This document shows, piece after piece, positions 32,425 to 43,695 of a DNA stretch of 64,000 bases. The position numbers and the translations under genes were made by a program. Each line of letters opens with the position of its first letter. Position 1 is the first letter of the stretch. The notes under the pieces are model-generated. The model made no database searches and was not told the DNA's origin. It saw only the letters and a program-made list of their open reading frames with translations. The stretch is from Chinchilla lanigera (taxonomy: Eukaryota; Chordata; Mammalia; Rodentia; Chinchillidae), in NCBI RefSeq assembly GCF_000276665.1, contig NW_004955417.1, positions 13,683,420 through 13,747,419 on the forward strand, given 5' to 3'.

Positions 32425-33739
32425 GAGAGCGAGTGAGTGAGAGAGAGCTGAGCAGTTATCAGGCTTCCTGGCCAGGATGTAACTAACCTGCGGAGCCCCA
32501 CTACCCTCCTACAGCCTGCAGTGTGCCCCTGCTGTTGACAGCTCTTGGCTGGAAGGAACCTTCACCGTCCACCTGGCTCTTGCCCACCTAGCCAGCCTGC
32601 GGTGCCCTGGCTCTGCCGTGTCTGGCACGCGCTCGAACAGGACACTCACCCTGCTTCCGCTCGGTCCCGCTCCTAGAAAGCAAGTCCTCACACGGAGCTG
32701 GTATGTGCCTCCTTGCGCCTAGAGTCCAAGGGAGCAAATTCCGCTTCTCAGCTTCTTTGCCGCTGCTTGGAATGTGTCAGATCAGAATGACCCGATATTG
32801 TGTAGTAGACCAGCCGGCAATGAAAAAGCGTAGCAATGACCTGGGCTCGGTACACGTCTGCCCCCGCTGCTGGAGCAAGCCCAAGCCTGAGGCCCAGATT
32901 GGACGGGAGCACGGGCTGCAAGGGTGATTGACTAGGCTTAGAACCTGCTGGGTTCTGTCTCCAAGGGTGCTGATTGCTAAACTGGGTCTTCCTAGAAAGA
33001 GGTTGTTTTGTTCTGTTTTTTGGTACTTGGGGACCAAACACAGGGCTTACAGCAGGAAAAAAACAAAACAACGCTGTCCTTACGGTGCTTATGTTGTGTT
33101 GGAGCACAGTAAGAAAAGGTACCATCTTGAAAAGAAGACAAACCAAAGACTTGCATGAGACAAGAGAGGAAGGAGACCTTCGAGGCAGAGGGAATGTAGT
33201 GCCTGTGCAGAGGTCCTGAAGCAGGGACGGTGAGGCACAGCAATGTTGAGGGGCAGCAAGGAAGCCTGTACCTCTAGGACAGGTGAGACGCTGTGATGTC
33301 CAGAGCACTTAGCCTGTGCTCTCCAGCCGGTCCAAATTGCAGTGGTACCTGTGAGCTCATAGTTACTCTCCTGAACTGAGAGCTCTCACTGTCTATTGAC
33401 AGCATCCTGTATTTTGGATAGCAGTGTCTGTAACTGTATACATTGTTCTCAGCAATGTTCCCTGGTTATTTCCTTCTCTAAGTCTCTGGACACCTCCTAT
33501 GCTGTTCTTTTTCTGTATTATTTCTGCTGTTTTCCATGGCAACTAGCTTTGTAATTATGAATTTGTATATTTATTAGTACTTTTTCTGATTACAAAAGTG
33601 GTAGGCTTACTGTAGAAAATTGGTTTGCATAGAAATGAAATTATATAAAATAAAATCATCTGTGATCATCCAGAGATAACTATTGTTAACAGTAATTTGG
33701 TACATTTCCTTCCAGATTTATTTTTAATTCATTAATTTT

Positions 33740-33927
33740 TAAAAAGATATTGGGCATTGAACCCATCAGGACTCAAGCAATGTGCTATAGCCTCAGCTCC
33801 TTGTATTTGTCTAATTTTAAGACAGGAGCTTGCTAAATTGCCCAAGCTGGCTTCAAACTCACATCATTTGTCCTGCCTCAGCCTCTTGAGTGCTGGGGTT
33901 ATAGATGTGTACAACCACGCCTGTCTT
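33740..33927 (-). repeat. Composite ID/B1 SINE, antisense
   Basis: GGGCATTGAACCCATCAGGAC, TTTTAAGACAGGAGCTTGC, GTGCTGGGGTTATAGATGTG; diverged. Confidence 0.7.
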
Positions 33928-33938
33928 AGACCATTAAT

Positions 33939-34022
33939 TTTTTTTTTTTGGTACCAGGAATCGAACTCAGAACCTCATGCTCACCAGGCAAGTACTGTGC
34001 CACTGAGCTATGTCCCCAGCCC
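33939..34022 (-). repeat. ID-like SINE, antisense
   Basis: T run, GGTACCAGGAATCGAACTCAG, CACTGAGCTATGTCCCCAGCCC. Confidence 0.88.
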
Positions 34023-34216
34023 TAGACTGTGCATTTTTGTGTATGCTGAACCAGTGCCTGACCCATGGCCAGTGTTCAGAAAAAATGTATTGAATAAATA
34101 GAAGCACTGATGAAGGCACAGTAACGTTAGCACTTTTTCTTAATGTTACACATTCAAAAGAAAGGAAATAGGAAAGATCTGAGTTGAAACTAACAGAGCA
34201 AATTGCTAAAACCAAA

Positions 34217-34377
34217 TTTTTTCTTTTTGAGACAGAGTCTCCTTGTATAGTTTAGGCTGGCCTTGAACTCACCTTGAACTCACTGTGTGTCCCAGGCTGG
34301 CCTCGATACTCACAGCAATTCTCCTGCCTCTGCCTCCCAAGTGCTGGGATTACAGGCATGTGCCACCATGCCCAGCC
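34217..34377 (-). repeat. B1-like SINE, antisense, with local duplication
   Basis: TTTTTGAGACAGAGTCTCC to CATGTGCCACCATGCCCAGCC. CTTGAACTCACC / CTTGAACTCACT is duplicated in tandem inside. Confidence 0.87.
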
Positions 34378-34874
34378 TAAATGATTGTTTTTGAGAAAAC
34401 CAATAAAATTGACAAACCTCTAGCCAACATGGCCAGAGAGGACAAAAAGAGAGAACACAAATTACCAATACTAGGAATGAGAAAGTGAATCTCCCTGGAG
34501 ATCCCACAAACATTGAAAATAAAGAACAAATGGATGCCAATAACTAAAGCAACTTAGATGAAATGGACAAATTTTTTGAAAAACACGAACTCTAAAGTTC
34601 ACTAAAGAAGAAATAGATTGTCTGAGTAGGCTTCCATCAGTTAAAAGAAATTGAATTTGTGCTTTAAATCTTTGAAAAAAATTCCAGATGTAATTGGCTT
34701 AACTGGGAAAATTTACCAAACATTTGAAGAATAACTAACACCAATCTATGCACATTCTTCCTAAAAATTAAAGATAAGAGAACATATTTTTATTCATTCT
34801 ATGGGGCCAGCTTGCTGATTCTTAAACCAGTATAAAATGTAAGAAAAAAAACTACACATAAATGTCCCTCATTA

Positions 34875-35010
34875 ACCGGGTGTGGTGGCGTGTGCCTGTA
34901 ATCCCAGCACTTGAGAGGCTGAGGCAAGAGGATTGCTGTGAGTTCAAGGCCAGCCTGAACTACATAGTGAGACCATGCCTCAAAAAACCCAAAACAAACC
35001 AAAACAAGTA
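34875..35010 (+). repeat. B1-like SINE in L1
   Basis: ACCGGGTGTGGTGGCGTGTGCCTGTAATCCC through GTGAGACCATGCCTCAAAAAACCC. Confidence 0.9.
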
Positions 35011-35158
35011 AATAAATATCCCTTATGAGATATGTGCAGAAATTGTTTAAATATTCTTAGCAATCAAATCCAGTAATATACAAGAAGAATAATACATCAT
35101 GTCTAGGTTGGATTTATCCCAGGAATTCAAAGTCGGTTTAACATTTAAAATGCAAACA

Positions 35159-35310
35159 AGCTAGGTGTGGTGTTGCACACCTGTAATCCCAGCACTTGGG
35201 GGACTGAGGCAGAAGGCTCACCAAAAGTTTGAGGCCAGCCTGAGTTGGCCTCAAAGCTAGCCTGAACTGTATAGCGAGACCTGTCTCCAAAAAAATTAAT
35301 TAATTAATTA
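35159..35310 (+). repeat. B1-like SINE in L1, (ATTA)n tail
   Basis: AGCTAGGTGTGGTGTTGCACACC, the internal duplicated GGCCAGCCTGAG / GCTAGCCTGAACTG units, and a tail that is (ATTA)n after the A run. Confidence 0.88.
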
Positions 35311-37159
35311 AAACTCAATCAATATAGTTCACCATATTAACATACTAAAAAGTAGAAACCATATGACCCAGCTCCATAGATGAAGAAAAAGAAAAAAAGA
35401 ACTGGACAAGATCTGACATTCATTCCAAATTTAAATAAAAAAAAAAAAAAAAAAAAAAACCCTTCTGCAAACTAATAATTAAGGTAACTGCCTCAGTCAG
35501 ATAAAATACATCAAAAAAAAATTAGCTGACTATTCTTAATGATGAGAGATTAAATTCTTCAGGAGATCAGGAACCAAAGAAAAGTCTGCACCACCATTTC
35601 TATTTAATTGTGCTAGAGGTTCTAGCCAGTGCAAGAAGGAAGAGAAAAAGAAAAGAGATAGTGCATAGAATGGAAAGAAAGAATAATTTAAATCCACCTT
35701 TATCATCAAACATTATCATCTGTAAAATCTAATGGAATCTACAAAAAAGCAACTGAAACTACTAAGTGAATCTGAGAAAGTTGTGATAATATTAAAGCAA
35801 CTATCTTATATACTTTCAAAACTTAAATAATACCTTTCCAGCAGCAAAAACTATGCATTGCCAAGGGACAAACTTGACACAAGATGTGAAAGCCTGGTAT
35901 ACTGAAAACGACAAAACATTCCTAAGGGAAATTTTAAAAGACTGAATTAAATAGATTTACCATGTTCAGGCTCAAGATTGATTTTTCTAAAAGACAGATA
36001 ATAGGGAACAGAAAGGTCTTCTGTAGATGCAAGGGGACCGGGAGCAGAAGGGAAGGAAGTGGGAAGGGAGGGGAGATGGACAGAGAAAGAATCGGGATGA
36101 GTTGTGATCAGTGTGTACTGCAAACATATATTACTAAAAATACATATTTGAAAGAAAAAGCGAAGACAATATTTTTCAACGTCAGCCCTTTACAAATTAA
36201 TCTATAGATTCAAAGCAATCTCTATAATAATCATAGCAGCTTTTTTTTAAGAATTTGAAAAAGTGATTCTAAAATATACATGGTTAGACAAAGGAATACA
36301 ATAGTTAAATAAATTGAAATAAATGAACAGGATTGGGGAACTTAAACTTCCTGATTTTGAGACTAATTATAAACTGCTAGGTCAGTGAAGTATTGGTACA
36401 AATATGAACAGAGTCCAGAAATAGACCCACACATACATGGTGAAAATGTTTCAACAAAGACACAAAAACAATTCAATAGGGAAAGGTTACTGTCTTCAAC
36501 AAGTAATAATCATTGCCTTGATTGTGCTTGTAGTTTCATGGGAGTATACATATGTCCAAACTCATACAATTATTTATCCTAAATGTATGTGGTTTGTTTC
36601 TTACAAATTATATCTTTAAGAAAAGAAACCTACAAACAAGTAGATGCAACAGTCAGGAGCCACAAGTAGCTATCTGCAGCCCTTCTGCTGTGGCCGGTAC
36701 TGTGAAGGAACTGAATGACATGAGCTGTTCATGTAATTTTAACCACTTTATATTTAAACAGCCACATAGACAGGGTGGTTCTAGATTAAAGGAGGCGCAG
36801 GCAGATGTAAAAACTAAATACTGTCTCAGACCCTAGACTGGATCCTGTCCTGGAAGATGAAAAATACTATAGAGAACATTAGATCAGCTGGCAGGACTAG
36901 AATATGGATAGTAGATTAAATAAAAATAGTGTATCAATGTAAATTTGGGAGGTTTATAACTACCATGTGGCTAGGAGAATATCCCTCTTCTTAGGGAACA
37001 CAGGCTACATTTAAGGGAAAATGACCAGGATGTATTATCGTATCCGCTGACAATTGGCTTAGAAGATGACTAAATGGTCAATCACGTGGAGTAAAATGGT
37101 AACAATAGGTGAATTGGGATTAAAAGTGTTATCAGTGGTTCTTATGCTTTGTGTGTGTG

Positions 37160-37488
37160 TGCATATGTGTGATACTAGGGATTGTACCCCGGACCTTTGC
37201 ACTGAGCTCTATCCTGTCTTTTTCTTATTTTTTATTTTGAAATAGAGTCTCCCTAAGGTGCCCAGATTAGATTTATTTATTTATTTTTTGTTTTGCTTTG
37301 TTTTGTTTTGGTTTGGTTTTTTTCCGGTACCGGGAACTGAACTTACGACCTTGCGCTTGCCAGGCAGGCGCTGTGCTGCTGAGCTAAACCCCCAGCTCCC
37401 CCCAGATTAGATTTAAACTTGTGATCCTCCTGCCTCCGCCTCCCAAAGTGCTGGGATTATAGGCATGCTCTGTTATACCTGGCCTCTT
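37160..37488 (-). repeat. Composite SINE, antisense, split by a young ID SINE
   Basis: GATACTAGGGATTGTACCCC and TTTTGAAATAGAGTCTCCC at the left and GTGCTGGGATTATAGGCATG at the right belong to one old B4-like unit; the ID SINE at 37276-37400 separates them. Confidence 0.75.
37276..37400 (-). repeat. ID-like SINE, antisense, perfect 15-bp duplication
   Basis: T/G-rich simple tract, CCGGTACCGGGAACTGAAC, GAGCTAAACCCCCAGC. CCCAGATTAGATTTA is exact at 37261-37275 and 37401-37415. Confidence 0.93.
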
Positions 37489-38733
37489 GTATGATTTTTA
37501 TGTTTGCAACTTTTTGTAACTTTCAAAGAGTTTCCAAATAAAACGTTAAGTACCTTTACATGTGAGGGTGGTATTGAAGTTTTATATATATATTTTTAGA
37601 AAATAGTCCCTGTCTTTTAAAGATACAGTATGAGATATTTATGAAAAAATGTTACCATGTCTGAGATTGGCCCTAAAGTGATATGGGATTTTTATGGGGG
37701 TTGGGGTGTAGAAGAAGAAAAGCAACCGTATATTCTGAAGCCAAATAATGAACACAAGGATTCCCTATATTACCCTTTCCATTTCCTGTATCAGTAAATT
37801 TTCCATGACTTTAAGTTGGGAAAAATCGGTATTTTTTATTCATTGTTTTTTCTCTGAAGAATAGTGTATGCTTCTCTTATTTAGTGTGTTTCCTTTGATA
37901 TAGACTGGGAAAACACATTTACACCAAATTCTTCATTATGGAAATTATGCCCAGAATTCAGATGTTCCCTAAAACAATAAAAATCCTTGTCAAAACAAAG
38001 ATGTCTTTTAAGATTCCGTCAGTAACTACTTATTTCCAGCAATTTTAAACAATGCATTTAGGTTCTGCTTCAGCAGAAGCCTTTGTTCAGACCTTTCAAT
38101 GGAACAGTCTCTTTCCATATTTAAAAATGCTTATACAAGTAACATTCCTTTGTAACAAATCCCATGCACTCCTTTCTTTCTGAGTATTTTGGTTTCAATT
38201 CGACTATCACCAGATATTACATTCTCGGACTGAATCTTGAGCTGAAAGTTCTGTTTATGTGATAAGGAAGGAGTGTTGAACTTGGTCTATTCGTGTCTTT
38301 CTCTCTTAGGCTTTATACTTCCCAGGATGCTTTTGTGTCCTATTTGGCTCAATGTTAGGGGAGCTTGAATGGCGGAGAGTTTGATTTGGGGGAAGGTTTA
38401 ATTGTTTTAATTGTATTATTTCTTGAGCTAATCTCTCTCCCTAGCCCATAATCCAGCAATTCTAGTTTGAGTAGCTCTTACATCAACCAAGATAAGGAAA
38501 GCATGTTCACAAATTAATTGGTTACTTAGATATTGTGTCCTGTGTCAAGAAGATTCTTTTCTAGGCAAATATATCTCTAGACCTGGGAGCAGCTCTATCA
38601 AGAGATCGCTTCCTGACATAAGTCTTTGAGGCATGGGTTTTATCTATTTAGAAAAAATGAAGATGAAATGCGTTGTTTTTAGGTGCTAGTTGCATAGCTT
38701 TGCTCAACATTTTTCTGATGGTTCTCTTTGCAG

Positions 38734-38856
38734 AGATAGACTTCTGTGCTTCGCGTAATCACGGGTGTCAGCACGAATGTGTCAACACTGACGAGTCCTA
38801 CTCTTGCCGCTGCCTGAAAGGCTTTATGCTGAATCCAGACAAGAAGACCTGCAGAA
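38734..38856 (+). CDS. MATN2: Matrilin-2 exon, EGF-like domain 4
   Basis: A 123-bp phase 1-1 exon with acceptor GGTTCTCTTTGCAG ending at 38733 and donor GTAAGT at 38857-38862. With A from exon EGF3 it begins [12 protein letters not shown] and ends PDKKTCR. Six cysteines are intact, and [12 protein letters not shown] fits the beta-hydroxylation consensus. The aromatic before the first cysteine is Phe, where most modules here have Tyr. EGF3 and EGF4 share LNPDKKTC and are the most alike pair, consistent with descent by exon duplication. Confidence 0.97.
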
Positions 38857-41800
38857 GTAAGTCACACTGGCTGTTGTGGAGGAGAATTGCCCACCAAATG
38901 CTCCTCTAGTTTTCCTCTCCTTGCAAATTCTAGGCAGTTTATACCTGTGCTCAGCATTTGTGTTTACTAATATTATTCTTCCTTATATTCTGACTTTTGA
39001 TTCATTAAATCCTATTGGAGTGTCTTGGTGAGATTGGATAGACTGGGTCTGACCATTGGATTTGTTTAGCTAAGTCAGGCCCAAGCTGAAGTTCTACTTA
39101 GTTGAAATGAGGATTTCCTCTTGGTCCTTCTTACCCACTTGAGAAAGGAAAGGCTGGGCCAGAAGTGAGACGTCAAAAGAGCTGGGTTCTTTCAGTCCTA
39201 CAAGGTAAGACACTTGGTGGCTGCTGAGAGGGGACGGCTGCAGCTCTCTCCTCTTCAATAGGAAGGAAGAAGAAAAATAAGAGTCAGAAGCATCGGAGCA
39301 GCACTCCAGGGGTACAAGGCATCGAGGGGGCACTGAGTGACTCAAATAAGTGCCTGTCACTGGCCTTCAAGGGACATGAGCAACAGCCTAGAGCACAGCC
39401 CCTAAGTGGGATGTCTTTAAACCAGACTTCCTGAGAGACACCAGCCTGGAGGGCCATGCAGGCAGAGGTGGCTGTCTTGTCCCCATGGCCAGATCAGTAG
39501 CTGCGCATGCTTGGTGCACACAGGTGCAGCACAAGTTTGCGGAACGGATGAATGAACGAATGAATGGGTTAGAGAGTCACTCTGAGATGTATTATCCTGG
39601 AGAAATTGCAGCTATTATTTGAATTCCTCAGTCTTGTTAGAAAGACGAGCTTTTCAAAGCATATAAACTGAGAAGTTTATTCAGAAAGCCTTCCCACCAT
39701 CAGGCCATGCTGATGCATGCTGAATTGTTGAGGTCTCCTGACCACGTCACTCGCAGAACTCTCTAGAACTTCCGTTTGGGGTTGCATTTCCCAACCTGCG
39801 GCTTCCCAGACTTCTTCCTGGAGATGCAAACTGCAGCATTCCTTGGGGCAGGACCTCGTTTTCAAGGTCTGCACTGCCTACCTCTTCTGCGGATCTTTGA
39901 GGGCCGTGTGTGTAACGGAATCCAGATGAGGCGCATTCTGCTCACAACACACATTAACTCGTACCCTCGGACTAAACCTTGATGATGGCAGATGGTTGCA
40001 GAGCCCATATTTTGCAGCCAAACCTCTCTTATAAAAGATAATGCCCACTGCCCTGCCTGGGTACAAACCCTGGAGACGTGCAAGCACTAAATGGGAACTT
40101 TAACTGAGAGCATTTGAAACGTGAAAACAATTAGAGCATTTTCCATTAGACCACACATGCTTCCAACATGTCAGAGGGCCAATTCTTCTGGCCTGGCCAG
40201 GGCCCTCTGGGATGTTTACACCTTTTTCTAGTGGGTGGATCCATAGTTTTCTTGTTCATCACATACATTTATTAGGGTCGCAAGCTTCCTGTGCATCACT
40301 GAGGGGGACAGGGGGATAAGCTAGGCAGTGGCCATGGGTGGGGACTTTTCTTGTGGCTCTGAATCTCTTACCAGTCATCTGAGCTCCTCGGCCTCTGCCA
40401 TGCCTTCCACACCCTGCCTGCAGAGGCACCCGGAGAAGAGACGCCAAGGAGGGAGGCTGAGAACGAGTTTGACCACAGATTGGCCCACAGATAGGCCTGT
40501 GCGCAGGCTGTGGCCCTGGCCAGAGCCCCAGTGCTCATTCATGTAGTCTCTGTGGTGATAGCTCTGTTTCCTCCTTAGCCAGGTGCCCTACTTTCTCATC
40601 CAGGAAAAATAGAATTTGTTTGAAAAGCCAGTGTCCTCATTAGCCCTTCTCCCACGGTTCCACCCCCTCGTTACATTTTCCATTGTCTTTGTTGAGGGCC
40701 CAGCCCCGGACGCCTGAGGTCACCTCTCGGAGCCGCCCCTGACTTAGGCTTGTGCTTGGTCCTCGTGGCAGAGCTGGACCGGAAGTGAATGCTCGTGGTC
40801 TCCCTGGAGGGTCACGTGGTGGTGGAGGGGGGCGCACAAAGAACTTAGGCTTCCAGTCCGAGGTTTATTGTTAGGAACCTGAAGTTTCTCAAGGGATCCA
40901 AGCATTGTAAATGTTGAGCTGAGCGTACAGCCACTTAGATTTAATAGGAGGCTGATGAATGTGGGCTATTTTCAAAGGTAATAAGAAATGTATCAAAGGA
41001 ACTTGATGTTATCCAGTTAAACTGGGTGGGTGGGGGGAAGCGCTCTGAAGAAAAACTCTTGGCCAGGGTTCAGTCTGCCTCATCTGGGAGGTTTTTCTTC
41101 TGGAGACGGCTGCTGTCTTTGAGGAGATGAATTACAGAGGCCTTGCTGCAGAGCACAAAACCTAGGGCTGGCCTTGCTGTCTAGGTGGAGCCCCGGGCTG
41201 AATCAGATGTGGGTGCAGCCCCGGTGCTGGGCTCCAGCGCTCCTGGGAGGGCTTCCTTTCTTTAGCTGAAGAAAACACCCTCTAAAAAGCCAGCCCAAGT
41301 CCCCAGGTTGGACTGAGCCAAGAGAGGTGAGGTCCAGTCTGGGCAGTGTCACTCATACTGGCTGTGCCTCCTGAACCAGCGACGTCCTACTTCTCTGCAC
41401 CTGGCTTTCCTAAATGAAGGGACGGGCCTCTGTGTTTTTTTAATCTGTCCAACTTTGGTGAAACCTACTTGTGGAACCATTCAGGTGGCATTATAGTTCA
41501 CTGCCTGGGGTCCCTGACATGGTGGGTTGGTAGTCTTACCTTCTCAATCATGTTTCTTAGGCGCTGGCATTGTAAATACTGTTTAATTTGTCATCTGATA
41601 GTTCAGTCACATAACTCAGGGTTTCTTGTGTATACTGGGACTTCTCAGACCCAGGTATACTACCGTACAGTTTATGGGGCTCACATAAGCAGATATACAG
41701 TGCTGTATCAGCTAGGCTTTACAAGGTAGGATGTATAAGAATAGGATCTACAAGGTAGGCTTATAGTGATCACCTGCAGAGTCAAGGGAGGAAGAATACA

Positions 41801-42319
41801 AAAGGGCCTTCTACATGCTGGAGATCCAAAGGATCCAGTGGAAAGTCGAAGGCCTGGAGATCACTACAGTGTCCGTGTGAGTCCAAATCAGGAGGCCAGA
41901 AGGTCTGTCCTACAAGGCTGAAAAGTCTGTGCTGGGAACCTGGAGACAGATGTCCAAAGGCTGTGGTGAAGACTGGAGCTCCTCTGAAGAAGCAAAAAGT
42001 GAGACTTCGCTCTCCTTTCCCTTTTTATTCCATCCAGGCCACTTGCCCATTGGTTGGTACCACCTGCACCGAGGGTGGGTCTTCCATCTTCAGTACGTCA
42101 ATCATCGGACACACAGAACTGTGCAAAACCAACTGCTAGGCATTTGTATTCAAGCCGGCTCCACAATTAGCTGTCCCAGGTGCCTAGAAAGTACTCAGTG
42201 GATATATATTGAATAAATAAACAAGTGAAGAAATGTGTAAACAACACACACGGGACCATGTCTTGTGTGAAGAGAGCCAAGAGCTACCATGCATTCACCA
42301 TAAAGAATGATACTTTTAA

Positions 42320-42515
42320 AAATTTTTTTACTTTTTGGTAATAGTAGGGATTCAACCCAGGGCCTTTGGGGCTGGGGATTTAGCTCAGTGGCACAGCACC
42401 TGCCTGGCAAGCGTGAGGTTGTGAGTTCAATTCCCGGTACCGGAAAAAAACCAAAAAAAAGAAAAAAAAACCCAGGGCCTGTACCTTCTAGGCAAGCACT
42501 CTACCACAGAGCCAC
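42320..42515 (-). repeat. Old ID-like SINE, antisense, split by a sense ID-like SINE
   Basis: The outer antisense element has TTTTTGGTAATAGTAGGGATTCAACCCAGGGCC at the left and TCTAGGCAAGCACTCTACCACAGAGCCACAT at the right. The insert is at 42368-42470. Confidence 0.78.
42368..42470 (+). repeat. ID-like SINE, sense, 10-bp duplication
   Basis: GGGGCTGGGGATTTAGCTCAG, GTTGTGAGTTCAATTCCCGG, GGTACCGG and an A-rich tail. CCCAGGGCCT lies on both sides (42357-42366 and 42471-42480). Confidence 0.92.
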
Positions 42516-42650
42516 ATAAAACAGTTTTGAGGAGATAGATGGGTTTAAACTGACTTAACTGAACACAATGTATACATGTATCAAACATGACACGACATCT
42601 CATTAATATGCATAAGTTTTGCTTTTTATATACCAGTTACAATAGATTTT

Positions 42651-42736
42651 TTTTTTTTTTTCCGGTACCAGGAACTGAACTCACAACCTTGCACTTGCCA
42701 GGCATGTGCTGTGCCACTGAGCTAAATCCCCAGCCC
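42651..42736 (-). repeat. ID-like SINE, antisense, perfect 13-bp duplication
   Basis: T run, CCGGTACCAGGAACTGAACTC, GAGCTAAATCCCCAGCCC. TACAATAGATTTT at 42638-42650 and 42737-42749. Confidence 0.93.
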
Positions 42737-42984
42737 TACAATAGATTTTAAACTACCGAGAAGAAAAAAATAAGAATCTTTTGGAGAAGGGTCATTTCTG
42801 AATTGCTGTTTCCCATGCAGCTGAATGATGGCCTCTAACAATCTGTTTCTCAGCTGAGTGATTTTATACATATTTCTCTTTTTAAAAGGATCTCTTTAAA
42901 TATTATTTGCTTAAATTGACAAATCAAAATCATTCATGTTGCTTTGAAGTATGTGTGTCTGTAAAGACAGTGCTGACTTTCCAT

Positions 42985-43695
42985 CGTGGTACAATGACAT
43001 GAAGTTCACCATCTTTTTTTTTTTTGGTACCAGGAATTGAACTCAGGACCTTGTGCTTGCCAGGCAGGCACTTGTGCCACTGAGCTGTATCCCAGGCCCG
43101 AAGTTCACTGTCTTAACCATGGTTAAGAGTACAGCGTGGTGACACTGAGCCCATTCACTTCTTCACACAACCACCCCCGCCTACATCCCAGAACTTACTC
43201 ATCACCCCAGCTGAAGCTCTCTATTTGTGAAACATGGTCCCATTGCCCCTTCTCATCCTGTGGCAGCCAGTCTTCTCTATGGCTCTGAGAACTGGATTAT
43301 TCTAGTGTTTCTTGTGAGTGGAATCCTACATTTATCCCTTTGTCACCGGTTTGTCTCACGTAACACAATATCTTTACAGTTCAGCTATTTGTAGCAAATG
43401 TCAGCCATGTGTCTGCCGTGTCCACAGAAAAGGAACAGTGCAGTGCAGTGCAACTGGTCTGACCCAGACAATTTCTTTCTTTTTTTTACCACCTGAATAA
43501 TACTCCGCTGTGTGTATACACCACATTTGGTTGATCTGTGCATCCACCAGTGGCCCCTGGGGTGGCTCCCACCTTTCAGCTGTGAATAGTGCTGCTGTGA
43601 TCTCGGGTTTATATACCTGGGAGTGGAATTCCTGGATCCTGTGGTTAATTTGATATTTCACTTTGGTGGAACCACCATGCTGTCTTCTTCAGTGG
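42985..43695 (-). repeat. L1 3' end remnant, antisense
   Basis: Reversed L1 3' UTR landmarks are present: TCCCAGAACTTACTCATCACCCC, ACCACCTGAATAATACTCCG and GAATAGTGCTGCTGTGATC. It is split by the ID-like SINE at 43016-43099. Confidence 0.72.
43016..43099 (-). repeat. ID-like SINE, antisense, in L1
   Basis: T run, GGTACCAGGAATTGAACTCAGG, CACTGAGCTGTATCCCAGGCCC. GAAGTTCACCATCTT and GAAGTTCACTGTCTT flank it (2 mismatches). Confidence 0.9.

Larger units (their letters stand above)
34380..37546 (+). mobile_element. Long L1 remnant, sense, with nested SINEs
   Basis: A-rich sequence with decayed ORF2 landmarks (CCTCTAGCCAACATGGCCAG, GGATTTATCCCAGGAATTCAAAG, GAGGTTCTAGCCAGTGCAAGAAG, CTTCCTGATTTTGAGAC) and a 3' UTR-like end (GTATGATTTTTATGTTTGC, CCAAATAAAACG). 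All frames are broken. SINEs at 34875, 35159, 37160 and 37276 are later insertions. Confidence 0.8.
28058..38733 (+). other. MATN2: Intron between EGF3 and EGF4 (10,676 bp)
   Basis: Dominated by L1: an antisense 3' piece at about 31163-32290 split by an LTR, and a long sense remnant at about 34380-37546 carrying three or four SINEs. Other SINEs lie at 28590, 29380, 31206, 32318, 33740, 33939 and 34217, and a MIR at 29930. I see no gene or named repeat in 28070-28580, 28760-29370, 29530-29920, 30100-31150, 32430-33730 and 37550-38730. The last stretch is AT-rich and non-repetitive. Confidence 0.85.

Noticed and set aside
41590..42190. Decayed antisense LTR
   Set aside because: General layout (AGGCCTGGAGATC, ATTCCATCCAGGCCACTTGCCC) suggests an LTR, but no terminus or duplication could be defined, so it is only mentioned in the intron entry.
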